From NCBI GenBank assembly GCA_918026815.1, contig CAKJVC010000030.1:1476238-1540237 (forward strand): 64,000 bases of DNA, given 5' to 3'. Under the pieces are notes generated by a model. That model had not been told where the DNA came from. It did no database searches and saw only the letters and a list, made by a program, of their open reading frames with translations. Positions 12,827 through 23,637 of this stretch are shown in pieces; the stretch's first letter is position 1, and each line of letters opens with the position of its first letter. The DNA is from Chalara sp. BL73. Its lineage: Eukaryota; Ascomycota; Leotiomycetes; Helotiales. The translations under genes and the position numbers were made by a program.

Positions 12827-13153
12827 CTAACAGCAGCATTCCAGGCACTCGAAACAGGCTAGGCCAGCACATCTATAACGCCGGGTTAGCGCGGTCGTTT
12901 AGTGAAATGAGATTGGGGGCTTTGGACTTACAGCCCGCAGCAAATGCCCCCGCTTCCGCCTCCTCGCATTGACATGGGTTCGGGGGTCATCTGCTCGATT
13001 GGTTTCTGCTCTCCAATTAGCCACAAATCTAAGAGACAAGAAAAGGGAGGGACATACAGGTTGTTCGTTCGTGGTATGTGCTGTCTCTGGAGGGGCAGGC
13101 ATTTGCATCTGCTGTGCTTGAGGTTGAGCCTGGGTTGTTTCTTGGGCGGGCAT
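12827..13153 (-). CDS. Small cysteine-rich CYSTM-type membrane protein
   Basis: Three exons fit exactly: 13153-13058, 13005-12932 and 12872-12827. They total 216 nt and encode 71 residues. The first half is Gln/Pro/Ala/Thr-rich and polar. The second half has a Gly-rich hinge (MRGGGSGG) followed by a Cys-rich hydrophobic tail (ICCGLCAGLACFE, then CLECCC) ending at the stop. This is the layout of the CYSTM family of tail-anchored stress-linked mini-proteins, also found in yeast. The final exon adds the second half of the Cys-rich tail. Without that splice the frame stops at ICCGL, so ORF calling alone misses it. Function is not established beyond membrane association and stress or metal tolerance proposed for the family. 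Confidence 0.75.
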
Positions 13154-14047
13154 TTTGTGTATAGATTGGATTCGCTCAAGACGTTCGTTTGACTGAGAGG
13201 CGGCCGGGGAGGCTTATCTTACGGTAGAGATGTTCGCTTTTTGGAGAGGTAGTGATGATGATAGGATAAAAAAAGAAGCTTTCTCAAGATCGGGGAGCTG
13301 GCCTTATATAAACCTCATGCAGCAAACCTTTTTTGATTAGCTCTGCCGCCCCTCCTTATGCATTTCTCCTCGTAGCCCACTCATCAGGTGTGCAGGCGCA
13401 TGGTTACGGGTATCAGGAGTGGCTTCGCTCACTGGATCGCTGAGTTCATCGATTTTTTGCAGCGCGGTGACTGGTCTGCTTCGTAAGTGGTGACTGAATC
13501 TGGCAATAGAGTTTGCTGGGGATGTCTCTTTGGTCCCAGCCGAAGTGATGAAGTTTTCTGTCAGCCCTGCACCCGTATAGCCGTTTGTACGAGCCGTGAA
13601 CTGGGTACGTTGAGTGTTGAACGGGGTTGCCCTTGGCAGAATGAAGCATTCGAGGTCGTCGGGAGATCGACGACAGGGCGCTGATAGGCTTCGTTAAGCC
13701 TTGTCAGGGCTTCTTCCAAGGTCGACGGTGCTCGGCTTGACCGAAAACGGGTTTAACGGCTGTGTAAAGATGTGACGCGCAAGTCATGCACACTTTGAAC
13801 TCGATGACGAATGAGTTCCTTCGCTTGCTGAAAATAGAAGTGTGCGAGTCACGAACGCAACAAGATTCGAAAACTGAGCAACTATCATTGAAACGAGGAG
13901 CAGTTACCATCGGAATCGACGAGGCGTTGGGTATGAAGGCAAAAATTGAAACGAACTGGTTTGAGGAGCACCACCGTTCTTTCATGGGTATTGAGGCAGT
14001 AGCTATCTCTATGTACAAGCATATCTCCATTTTCAGATCTTCAATAT
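13154..14047. other. Intergenic, CYSTM promoter side
   Basis: About 0.9 kb. It contains the CYSTM upstream region and the 3' flank of the RNA polymerase I subunit gene. No gene supported. Confidence 0.5.
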
Positions 14048-15488
14048 CTACCGTAATTTTCTGCCAAACGACACCTTGGGAAACTCCAAAGGTAGCCTCA
14101 ACTTCGCAATCTTGCGTTGCGATGCCACAGCTTTGTCCATTCCCAGAGCTTTCCGCATAGCTTCGGGGAACGACGCAATTTTGGCACCAATTTCCTGAAA
14201 GTATTGCTGCATCTTCCTGGCGTCTAAATCCAAATCCTGACGTAGATCCCACATATCAACCTCATAGCTATCGACAATACATGCCAATGCAGTGATATGT
14301 GTGAGCAAGAGATCAACCTGGAAGGGGGTGATCTCGCTTCCTGTCGAAAATCTCCGCTTGATACTATCAACCACTGCTTCAGGGACGTTACCTAACTTCT
14401 TTTTCAAATCTTCTCGTTTCGGTAATCTTCGTGAGGCGCGGCTAGGCTTGGCTCCAGTGTAAAACTCTATCAGAATGTAAAGGTATCGAAGAACCTTGAG
14501 CTTTTCAACATTTGACACCACCTTTTCTATTCGAGCCGCAACATATCTGGAATTGACAATGACGGCCTTCTTGTTCTTCGACGCCTCTGACCAGTCGAAA
14601 ACACCAACATGTTTGAAAATGTCGGTTCCAATCAGATTGTCAATTGTGTAGACATCCTTGATATCTGTCGCACTCAGATTGGCCATTGGTCTAGGTTTTG
14701 CTGCGTCGGCCTCTGCTGCTAATTGATCTCTCGTCGCCATGCCTGCCGCAGCATCAGCCATCGTCGCAAGGATAGCACTAGCACTTTTGTCGACTTTGGC
14801 AGCTTTCGCCCCAGCCACTCTGGCTGGCCCAATGGCGTTTTCCGTGAAGGATGAGAGTTGTTTCTTTGCTTTCTTCGTACCGAATGTCTCTCCGAGAGCC
14901 AGTCTCTGTGCTTGATATGCCTGCGCATAATGTGAGCATTGCGCTTCTGACAGCTTTAAAATCCACCTACGATGACTTCTTCCTCCTCCTCTTGCTTAGT
15001 AGGCTGCTGTTTCCTGACTGCCCCTCTCACCACCATCTTCCGAGCTTCCACAACCTCAAGCCTGCCAGCCTCAGGATCATATACACCGACATAGTGCTTC
15101 CGTAGCGTACTTGATACCCCTAATTCCTCTTCCCGCGCTATATAATCGAGTTTGGTGTATTCGGATGAATGAAGGAGGAATTCTGTTGTGTCAATAGCCC
15201 CGCTTCCACCACTCTGGCTCGTCTTTTGCCGGGATTTGGTGTAGGGCTGGAGAGTCGTTGAGCCAGGAAGAGACAAACCCGGGACCGATGCTATGATGAA
15301 TCAGTACATTACTATGCAGTCGAGCTGGATGGAGGCATATGTCTACCTATTACTGGTGCCCATTTGTCTGCCTGTGGGAAAGAGAGTTTGACGGTTTTGT
15401 TTCCCTCAATTGCTATCTTTTTGGAGGATTTTTGGCCATCATCACTATGCCTTTTTCGCTTCTTTCCTATGTCAAGCTTCTCTGTCAT
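14048..15488 (-). CDS. RPA49: RNA polymerase I subunit A49
   Basis: A49 is a Pol I-specific subunit that, with A34.5, promotes initiation and elongation on rDNA in the nucleolus. Exons 15488-15347, 15290-14971 and 14920-14048 join in phase to 1335 nt and 444 residues, close to the roughly 415 of yeast. The N-terminal part has the dimerisation-domain features: ASVPGLSLPG, FLLHSSEYTKLDY, HYVGVYDPEAG and a KKAKKQLSSF stretch. The C-terminal tandem winged-helix part includes VLRYLYILIEFY, VVDSIKRRF and LLTHITALACIVD. It ends with the basic segment LRLPLEFPKVSFGRKLR. The start is the Met before a Lys/Arg-rich N-terminus (GKKRKRH). The gene is expressed leftward, as is the ribosomal protein gene L41 just upstream. 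Confidence 0.92.
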
Positions 15489-16204
15489 GTTTTATATGGT
15501 TTTTGGTGTGCTTGTGCGGGCTGAGATCTATTGTGAAATAAATTTTGAGGGAGGGCCTTTTTCTGCCGACTTTTTTCCTGGGCCCTTCACCGCCTCTAAT
15601 TTTCGGCCCTAGATCACCACAACTTTGCATCTGCAATGTGTCTGCAAGCAAAATGGAAACGAATAAATATATATAGTCTGGTACGCTGCAACAGATCAGT
15701 CATGGCTAGGTTACAGGTTCTTAAGTGGTATGCAATTTCCGGATGCTACGATCTCTGGCGTGATATTTGAATTGCGGGGTAAAGTCACAAAAGGTCAAAT
15801 CAAGGCGAATTCACGTCACAGTCTTGTAATACGCAACGAGTTTCTTGAAGTGATCTTCTTTTCCATTCTGCAAATGGAGTCGATGGTTTCTAGCATCTGA
15901 GGCAGCCTTCTTCCTATCGCTCCTGGTCAAGTAACCTCAATACAATTCGACAAAGTGTTGACCGGTTCCGCATCCTTCCAACCCATACTTCAAAAGCCAA
16001 AGACTGCGCGTCATCAGACTGATCCATCCTTGAACACCCAATTGCTGTGATACTGATCGGTAGTCCCAAACGGTTCGTGCGAAATGGAATGCTGAAAAAG
16101 GCGTAGACGTTGATGCGGGAGATGGCGCAGACCCGGAGGTTATATTGTCATGAGGGTGTGGGTTGAGAGGGATGAGTGACCGAGATCGAGTTGTGGTGAG
16201 TAGT
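15489..16204. other. Intergenic, possible small minus-strand ORF
   Basis: Promoter of RPA49 and 3' flank of L41. A 95-codon minus-strand frame (16224-15937) overlaps the last L41 exon in another frame. Its second half (near WISLMTRSLWLLKYGLEG) looks somewhat protein-like, but I recognise no family and do not call it. Confidence 0.3.
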
Positions 16205-16449
16205 TTACTTGCTGGATGGGGCATTAGTTTGAGCTTTATTTAAGGACGGCCCCCGGGCTGGTAGAGGAATGCACGGCAGCAAAAGTAGCTATTAACTTAC
16301 GATCTGGCACGAGTCTTTCTACGCTTGCGCTTGAGGCGGCGAACCCGCTTCTTCCTCCTTTAAAACCACCATGTTAGTTGTTGCTGATATTGCATGCTGG
16401 ATGGAATTGAATATTATTCTATGTTTTGGACGTACCATTTCGCTCTCAT
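16205..16449 (-). CDS. RPL41: 60S ribosomal protein L41
   Basis: L41 (eL41) is the smallest eukaryotic ribosomal protein, an almost wholly basic helix at the subunit interface. Exons 16449-16436 (14 nt), 16357-16301 (57 nt) and 16211-16205 (7 nt) join to 78 nt, which is 25 residues plus stop. The product starts MRAKWRKKRVRR and ends KTRARSK, essentially the universal sequence. The final exon encodes only the last base of Ser, then Lys and TAA, behind a good CTAAT branch point and CAG acceptor. If that intron were retained, the protein would end one residue short at TCG TAA. The 25-residue match to the family length strongly supports the three-exon model. It is far too short for ORF calling. 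Confidence 0.95.
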
Positions 16450-16850
16450 CTTGGACTGATTCTGTCAAGTAAAGATTAGCCGATTGCCCAGACTACTATC
16501 AGAATTGATGTTGGAATAGCAAACTTACTGGTCAAAGTTGAGTATGTTGAAAGGTTTGTAGAAGAAGGAACCAAGTTGAAAGAGCGAGCTTGTCATAACT
16601 GTGTGCTCGCTTAGCCTAGCGCTAAACTCAAGTGGAAGCACTTGGCGGGTTGCCTGCACGTGATCATCAAATTGGCCTCCCAAGCTCAACCTTGCGCCCA
16701 ATTGTCCATGGAACATCCTCAACTTCCTACTACGATCTTCACGATCAGTTGGGTGACTAGTACCCATTGAATTCGAAACTGAAACTGCTATCCTACTTGT
16801 TCTCAAAATACTAACAGTTTGGCACTAACTGAGCTCCCTAAATCTACAGG
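16450..16850. promoter_or_regulatory. Divergent promoter region of RPL41 and the FHA kinase gene
   Basis: About 400 nt between divergent genes. No specific factor sites are claimed. No other gene seen. Confidence 0.45.
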
Positions 16851-19084
16851 ATGTCTAACGACGAAACTCAAGATCTCACACAGTTGGAGGCCCATGCTGA
16901 GGTAGATTTCCCTGAATGTCTTGCCATCATCGAGATCGAGTCCCTTGATGAAGTCACTCTTTCAGGCGGAGGTAAGCTGAAGCATGTATTGGGTTACTCT
17001 TCCTCTGATTTTCTTGCTCAGACATCCCTGTTTATCCTGGAAGAGATATTGTTGTCGGTAGAGACCCTAGCAAATGGTACGTTTTGCGGCTAATTTTCAT
17101 CGTGAATTTACTAAGGTTTGTTAGTCAACATGTAATCATGGACGAAAGAGTCTCTAAGCAGCATTTTCGCATCTATTCTATCCTGTATGAGGCTCAATCG
17201 TCAAACTTTCCTCCCCTAATATACTGCGAAGACCTCGAGTCTTACAACGGCACCTACGTGAATGGAGATCTCATTGGAAAAATTGCCCAAGAACGCATGG
17301 GCTATCTTCTATGTGATGGTGATGTGATCGAAATACGTCCCTACTGGCGATTCCGATTCCATCAAACGGATCACCAGCTAAGTACTCGCAGCAAAGCTGA
17401 GTGGGATGTCTTAAAAGTACATAGCTGACAACGAAAGTTTCAGTCGATCCAAAGTTGATTTCTTGCAGTACTTCCAAGATCGATACCAGGTGTCCGAAAG
17501 AACTTTGGGTGAAGGGCAGTATGGCGGTGTCTTCCTCGCTACTGAAGTGGACACGAGAAAGCAGCTAGCTTGCAAGATTGTCGACTTAGAGCGAGCCATG
17601 AAAAATCTGGGAGATTGGCCAGTCATCACTTCTGCTCGCGAAAGATGGGAATCCAGAATCCAGTACACTAGTGAGCAAAAGAGAAGAGTGCTTCGTGAAA
17701 TCAAGATCCTAGCAAAACTCAGTCACGTAAGTCATAAGATAATGTTATACATTTGGCTTTTCACTTACGCCATTTAGCCCAATGTGATCAATCTCAAGAA
17801 AGCATTTTGCTCTTCACATGCTTTGTGAGTGGCGACTTACATGTTTCGTTTTTGTTTTCTCATTTTTTCCAAGGTACCTTTTCTTCGACCTCTCAACTGG
17901 CGGAGACCTTTATTCATATATGCAAGCTCACGGTGGCTATTTGGACGAATATAATGCCAGGTTCATAATATATCAAGTCACAACGGCAGTTCAGTATCTG
18001 CATTCCAACGGAGTTACTCATAGAGACATTAAGCCAGAGAATGTTCTTGTATCTCAAACCTTTTTCGGTGGGCGAGTTGTGTTGACAGACTTTGGTTTCG
18101 CAATTTGTATGGGTGCAGGAGCAGGCCGTATGATGTCGAAATTAGGTACTGAGGGATATGCTGCTCCGTAGGTTGTCAGCAATCTATATCATGACTCACA
18201 CAAACTAAGGCTCCACAGGGAGGTAGAAGCTGTCGAAAAATTCTCTGCAGGCTATACACAAGCCGCCGATCTATGGTCGTTGGGCATACTTACAGCATGT
18301 ATATTGACTGGGGAGTGCAAAATTCCACCCCAGGAAATTGTTCAACCAAGTCCTGAGATTAGCAAAGCCGACAATATATGGCGAGAGCTACAGCCGAGAG
18401 TGCAGAGATTTATTCGCAAGCTTCTGATTCTGGATGCTCAAGAAAGAATGACTGCCAATGACGCCATCGATCACTCGTGGTTCACTAAACCCCGTCGCGA
18501 AGCCGACGCCTTGAAGGAAGGTATCAAAAAGATTAATAAATTTTGGCAAGAACGAAATCCGGAACCTGAAGTTCTAGAAGCCTTCCCTGGCGTAGTGATA
18601 AGTATGACCGCCAACCATACGAGCAACGCACTAATACCAAAGTACCACAAAAAGCTCCCTGATGTTTCGTTGTCTCCATACTTTGGCTTAGATCGTCACC
18701 TACATCAAAAGGAAGAGCCTACTAGAAAGCGTATATTGGAGGATCTCAGTGAGTCGGGTTCCCAATTTATAACCGTTAAAGAGTCATCTTCGACGAAGGT
18801 TATCGATGTTGTCTACGGTCTTAAAAACGCCGAGTCAGTCCGAGCCAGCGATATCTTCGGACCCGCCAGCGGAGACACTGAGCAAGATGAGCTGGATCAT
18901 TCGGTAATGAAAAAAGTAAGGTATCTTGAAGTCCTTTGTAGATCTTCCCTGCTTTCAGGATGGTAACGAGCATAGGGTTGATTCCGCTTCGGCAGCTTGG
19001 AGGACCGATATTATATCCAGAAAGACAGCCTTACGCTACACTCCGGGGCAGGAACTTAGAGAGCGGATGAAAGGCATAATATAA
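16851..19084 (+). CDS. FHA-domain serine/threonine kinase (Rad53/Cds1/Mek1 type)
   Basis: Eight exons fit in phase: 16851-16971, 17022-17076, 17125-17416, 17469-17726, 17778-17824, 17874-18167, 18219-18915 and 18959-19084. They total 1890 nt, 629 residues. Residues about 40-140 form an FHA domain with VGRDPS, ERVSKQHF and YNGTYVNG, which reads phosphothreonine. The kinase domain (about 160-450) has an intact glycine loop (LGEGQYGGVF), catalytic Lys (ACKIVDL), HRDIKPEN, DFG and GTEGYAAPE. A roughly 180-residue tail follows. Family members act in DNA-damage or meiotic-recombination checkpoints in the nucleus. A single N-terminal FHA without a second C-terminal FHA fits Mek1 or Cds1 better than yeast Rad53. 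I cannot choose between the two. Confidence 0.9.
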
Positions 19085-19591
19085 AGGCTAACACTCGACT
19101 CTAAGGATGCTCATGTATGATGGGTCACGTGTCGAATGCTGGATTGGAATTAGTTAACTTGATACCCATTGGCTTTGCTAGTCTACGCCTAAGAGACGTT
19201 TCGCAAGACCTTTATTTATCTATTTGGTAATAAATATTGCTAATGCAAAATTAATTCCTATAAGTCTTACAGGGCTAAGCGTAATCCCTAACATAAAATT
19301 TTCATTATAGACACTGTCTTACTTTTTGTTTAGAACCGAAACAAGTAAATTGAACAAGCTAAGAAGTTTCTGGACCTCGCAGTATTTCACCTTTTGCACG
19401 AGATAAAGAAGTCTCTCCTGGATCTTCCCGAACTCACCTTCTCATAAGCATTGCTATTATATAGGCGAAGCACCTCCTCAACAGTCAATACGAACCTCGA
19501 TCTACAATCACCATTTGCGTATGGTGTATTGCCACTACAATAGCAAGCACCATAATAGCATCAATAGAAGTAGTCATTCCATAAAGCAATC
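19085..19591. other. Intergenic, AT-rich
   Basis: About 0.5 kb, AT-rich near 19200-19350. It is the promoter side of the next gene. Nothing else seen. Confidence 0.5.
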
Positions 19592-20661
19592 ATGTTTCTG
19601 AGCATACTCAGAGCCAAAGAAATTATCAGCACCGACTCCGAATCGACGGGTGATGATATTGTTGGCCCTCAACCTCAATCGCCCTCTTCGACGCCTACCC
19701 CTGTTGGAAGCAACGAGACTATCGATCTCAACCTTCAAAAGCCCGAAACTCCTCTGAATAGCCTCCCCTCGATCTACAAATCTGACGTAGACTATGGATC
19801 GGACCTCGGGAGTACAATTTCGTCCGACTCACTTAAGTCATTTGCGTCTGCTACCACCTCGGGGATCGGCTCCAACCGCGTATGCCCATCACAAACTAGT
19901 ATCCCAGGAGCTTCAAATTCTTTAATCTCGTCAAGCGATGGTGCTGAAGAGGACCTGGTCCCTGAAAGCCGTGGCCGCTCTTTGACCCAAGTAAGCACAC
20001 AATCAGAGAACCTCTTCGACTCATCAAGCCCTCCCGGATCTCCAACTCATTCCGATAGCGAAGTCACCGTTTCTACCGAGTTTGAGCCGGCGTCTCCCCC
20101 TACCTGGCAAGAATTCTGTGAATTCCCTTTCGTTCCGTCTGGAACAGATAATCTCCCTCCTACACCCTCTCCTATCCACCGGAAAAAGTCAGAATTCCGC
20201 TTGCGCTACAAAAGCCTCGATATCAAACTCTGTCTGCAATGCGAAGTCCTTGATCTTCCTTGCTCGCTCTACTTCTATAGGAATAAAGACCCCTCTTGCT
20301 GCCAGCAATGCCTAAGAAACGGCGAGGGGTTTTGTATAAAGCAGGTCTGGAGTAGGACTTATGAAAAAACAGGGGAGAAGAAGTTTGAATATGTGACAAC
20401 TGAAAGAATTAGTCAGGAGACATTGGATGAGAGGGCGAAGGAGCTTTTGTCGATGAAGGAGGACAAGGTTAGGTTTGCTTTGCCGATGGCTCCGGTCGGC
20501 TATAGAAAGACGTTAAAGAATGCTTTCCGGGTAAGACTGAGAAATTGTGCTTGAGAGCGGTGAAGCTGACATGAGCAATATAGTACGCCAGTATGACGGA
20601 GGAGATCATCGATGCAAAATCGGAAGCGGCTAAAGCAATATTGGTGCCTCAAGACACTTAA
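19592..20661 (+). CDS. Hypothetical protein with a C-terminal cysteine cluster
   Basis: One intron (GTAAGA...ATATAG, about 20531-20582) joins a long first exon to a short last exon ending DAKSEAAKAILVPQDT. The product is about 340 residues. The first 190 residues are Ser/Thr/Pro-rich and look disordered. They are followed by a compact Cys-rich segment (LCLQCEVLDLPCSLY...PSCCQQCLRNGEGFC) and a charged helical tail (RAKELLSMKEDK). The paired CxxC motifs could bind zinc, but the spacing is not that of a Zn2Cys6 cluster. I recognise no family. Function is unknown. Confidence 0.7.
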
Positions 20662-20972
20662 CTTCTGTCACTTGACAAGTCTTTGGACAACCAAAGAATG
20701 AGAGGTGTGAAGTAGGTTGATATGGCTTGCGAAATGAAGGTTAATGTTATCTGGAAAGACGCGAATATTTGAGATTTTGGGAACGGATATACATCTGGGG
20801 AACGATTTCTTCATACATTCTTGCATGGCAATGGAGAAGTAGGGAATTTGACGCAAGAAGGGCAATGAATATAGGACAGTTCGTCTAATAAATATACAAA
20901 TTTGGCCTGAGATGCATCCAATGCTCATCTTTGTGGACATATCCAAAACACGAAAACAAGAACAAAGCTTCA

Positions 20973-22888
20973 TTAAAGCAGGGACTTCCCTCCGGGTAGT
21001 GTGGGCATCTGCTCTAAACCCTTCTCAGGATTTGTAGGATCATACATCCTATATCTGATCCAGTCATCCAATTCCGCATCACTCAAGTCTCTGATAGATT
21101 TTTCGCGATCAAGTCGTTGGCGCTGAGCTTGACGAATTATATCTCTAGCTACAATGACGCTGACCTCGCGAATGCGTTTTATGTCTGGGTAGAGCATACC
21201 CAAATCATGCTCAGCCTGGTTGATGGCTGTGCTGAGCGCGACTGCGGAGGTGTATACCATTTCGGAACTGATGCTTGTAGTTTTCCCAAGGATAGCCGCA
21301 AGCCCTATGCCAGGGAATACGTACATGTTGCTGTTTGGTTAGCCTTATACTTTTAAATCTTGGACGAAGATGAAACTCACTTTCCCTGACTTGGATAGTA
21401 GGTTTTCTCCTCATACACGACTGGTGGGAAGGGGCTTCCACTTGCAAACACAACCCGGCCATGGGTGAACCGAACAGCTTCCTCGAATGTGCATTCAGAC
21501 TGACTGGATGGGTTGGACAGAGGGAAGACAATTGGTCGCTGGTTTAGCTCAGCCATTCGGTTGAGTATCGCTTCGGTGAAAACGCCTTTGATCGTGCAAA
21601 GTCCGATAAGAATAGTGGGCCTCACGAACTCAACCACATCTTCCAGCGTTTTGAATTGTTGCCCCTTGTTATCGTCTCGGGCGAATGGAACCTTGTTAGG
21701 TGCAAGCACATCGCCTCGGTCCTTCGTGATTAAGCCCTGTAATCATAAGTCACAGTGTCTCAAGCAGGAAAGCAGACTGACATACCTTGGTGTCAACGAA
21801 CCAAAAGCATCGGCGCGCTTCGTACTCTGTTAACCCCTCTTTGACAAAGTGCTCAACAATCTGGTGAGCTACACCAGTACCAGCGCTCCCAGCACCCATG
21901 AAGACAGCTCGCTGGTCTTTCACAGGCACTTCAGTCACCTTCAGCGCATTGATTATACCCGCTGTAATTACTGCCCCGGTCCCTTGGACATCATCATTGA
22001 ACATGGTATATTTGTTCTGATATTTCTCCAAGGAGTCCCATGGGTTTTTAAAGTCCTCATATTGAACCACAATTCTGTAACATCATTAGCTCCATAGTTA
22101 ATTAGCTGCCTCTATAGTGCTTACCCTGGCCATATCTGATTTAGCGCCACCATAAGCTCATCTAGAAACTCGAGCTGCTCCTTGTCAGTAACCCTTTTCC
22201 TTTTACTACCCATGTAGAAAGGATCTTTAAGGAATTTTTCGTTATTGGTTCCAAGATCTAACATCAATGGTAGTGTGCGTTCTGGCCGGATGCCCGCACA
22301 ACCAGTGTATAATGCCAGCTTTCCGACTGGAATACCCATCCCATTGATACCAAGATCACCTAAACCTAGTATACGAGAGCCATCAGTGACTACTGTAATC
22401 TCGACTTTTGGTTGAGGCCAATTCCGCAGGATTTGTGCTAAGTTGCCTCTGTCGCTGTATGAGATATAGATTCCTTTACGATTGTTAGTCAACAAGGCTC
22501 TCCTTCGTCACTAAAGTGCTTACCTTCTGGATGGTTGTATATTTCGGACCATTTCAAACATGCCTCTCCTACTACTGGGGTATATATTAATGGTGTAATC
22601 TCCTGGGCAATGATCAGTCAAGTCACGTGGTCCCGAGTCTGAAGTACTTGCTGTAAAGTTTTCTAGTATTAAGCGGTAGAAGAGATGGACATTGTTGTGT
22701 CTTAGATTGCTGAGGTAAACATATTTCTCAATGGATGTCGTTTTAGATGCCAATTGGTCGAGGCCTTGACACAATAAGTCAACACGACAACGCCTGACTG
22801 TGGATACACATACATCTCTGCCTTTGGAGCTCATAACTTCCAACATGAGGCGGGTACAAACCCTTATGGATTTGTTTATTCTGTCCAT
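20973..22888 (-). CDS. NAD-dependent malic enzyme (5' end uncertain)
   Basis: It decarboxylates malate to pyruvate and CO2 with NAD(P)+. Clear family blocks run from about 22760 to the stop at 20973. They include LRHNNVHLFYRLILEN, ITPLIYTPVVGEAC (catalytic Tyr), YSDRGN and TVVTDGSRILGLGDLGINGMGIP. Then come GKLALYTGCAGI, FNDDVQGTGAV, FMGAGSAGTGVA, FPLSNPSSQSEC and NMYVFPGIGL. Introns join in phase. The one before EITPLIYTP has a GC donor (GCAAGT, intron 22651-22603). The usual N-terminal segment (an NKGxAF-type motif, then GLLPP) is not found intact. A GFVPASCW fragment lies in another frame near 22860, so there are unresolved 5' exons or 5' decay. Neither a mitochondrial presequence nor the true start can be placed. 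Confidence 0.85.
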
Positions 22889-23637
22889 ATGAATTATGGT
22901 CTGTGGGTCTTCTCGATAGTGTTAGTTGTAATTCATTACTAGGAATAACATGGCCTACAACGTTATGTCTAACTGCGGCTTATTCGGCCCAGAGAACCAA
23001 GAGAAAGGATTGGAGACCATTCTAGTAGTATAGATATGGAAGTAGTAGAGTACCGGGCATAAAATTATCTGAGAACACAACGTTGGAAAGTTTGGGCGGT
23101 CCTTCAGCAATTATGTTGTGATTTTGCCCCTGACTTTTCCGACCGGGATTGCATTTGCGGGACCAAACCTCGGCTTATTGAATCTGGGGTAAGAGTATGT
23201 TCTACGAAGAAACACTTATAGTACGTTTAGCAACATGCCTCGGTGCACTTTTCATGACATGGTCTGCAGAGAATATGATTTGCATATTGGTTGTAATCTA
23301 CACTAAGTCATTGTCTGAGTTTGGGATTTTGTCAAGATTGCCCAATCAAGGATGGAATCCATGTAGGCCGTGCCCTAACGATTTAGATCCCGAGGCGATC
23401 TCGCTCTTAGGATGATGAGAAGAGCAAAAGTCGCCTGATGTCGAAATGCGCGATTCCTCCCGAGCCCCTGCTCGCTGGCGCCTTTAACTACTATGACTGG
23501 CAAGTACATCCGTAAAACGATGCCACTGAATGGACATCCAAGAGAAACCGATCTCAGTCATATCCGGTGTTCAAGGTAACAAGAACAAATACTAAGCGTC
23601 TGTTGCATAACAAGAAGCTATTTATTGGCTGATGACC
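22889..23637. other. Intergenic upstream of malic enzyme
   Basis: No convincing gene. Missing first exons of the malic enzyme gene may lie here, but I could not identify them. Confidence 0.4.

Noticed and set aside
15937..16224. 95-codon minus-strand frame overlapping the end of RPL41
   Set aside because: Its start codon lies in the last RPL41 intron and it overlaps the final exon in another frame. No known family or splice support.
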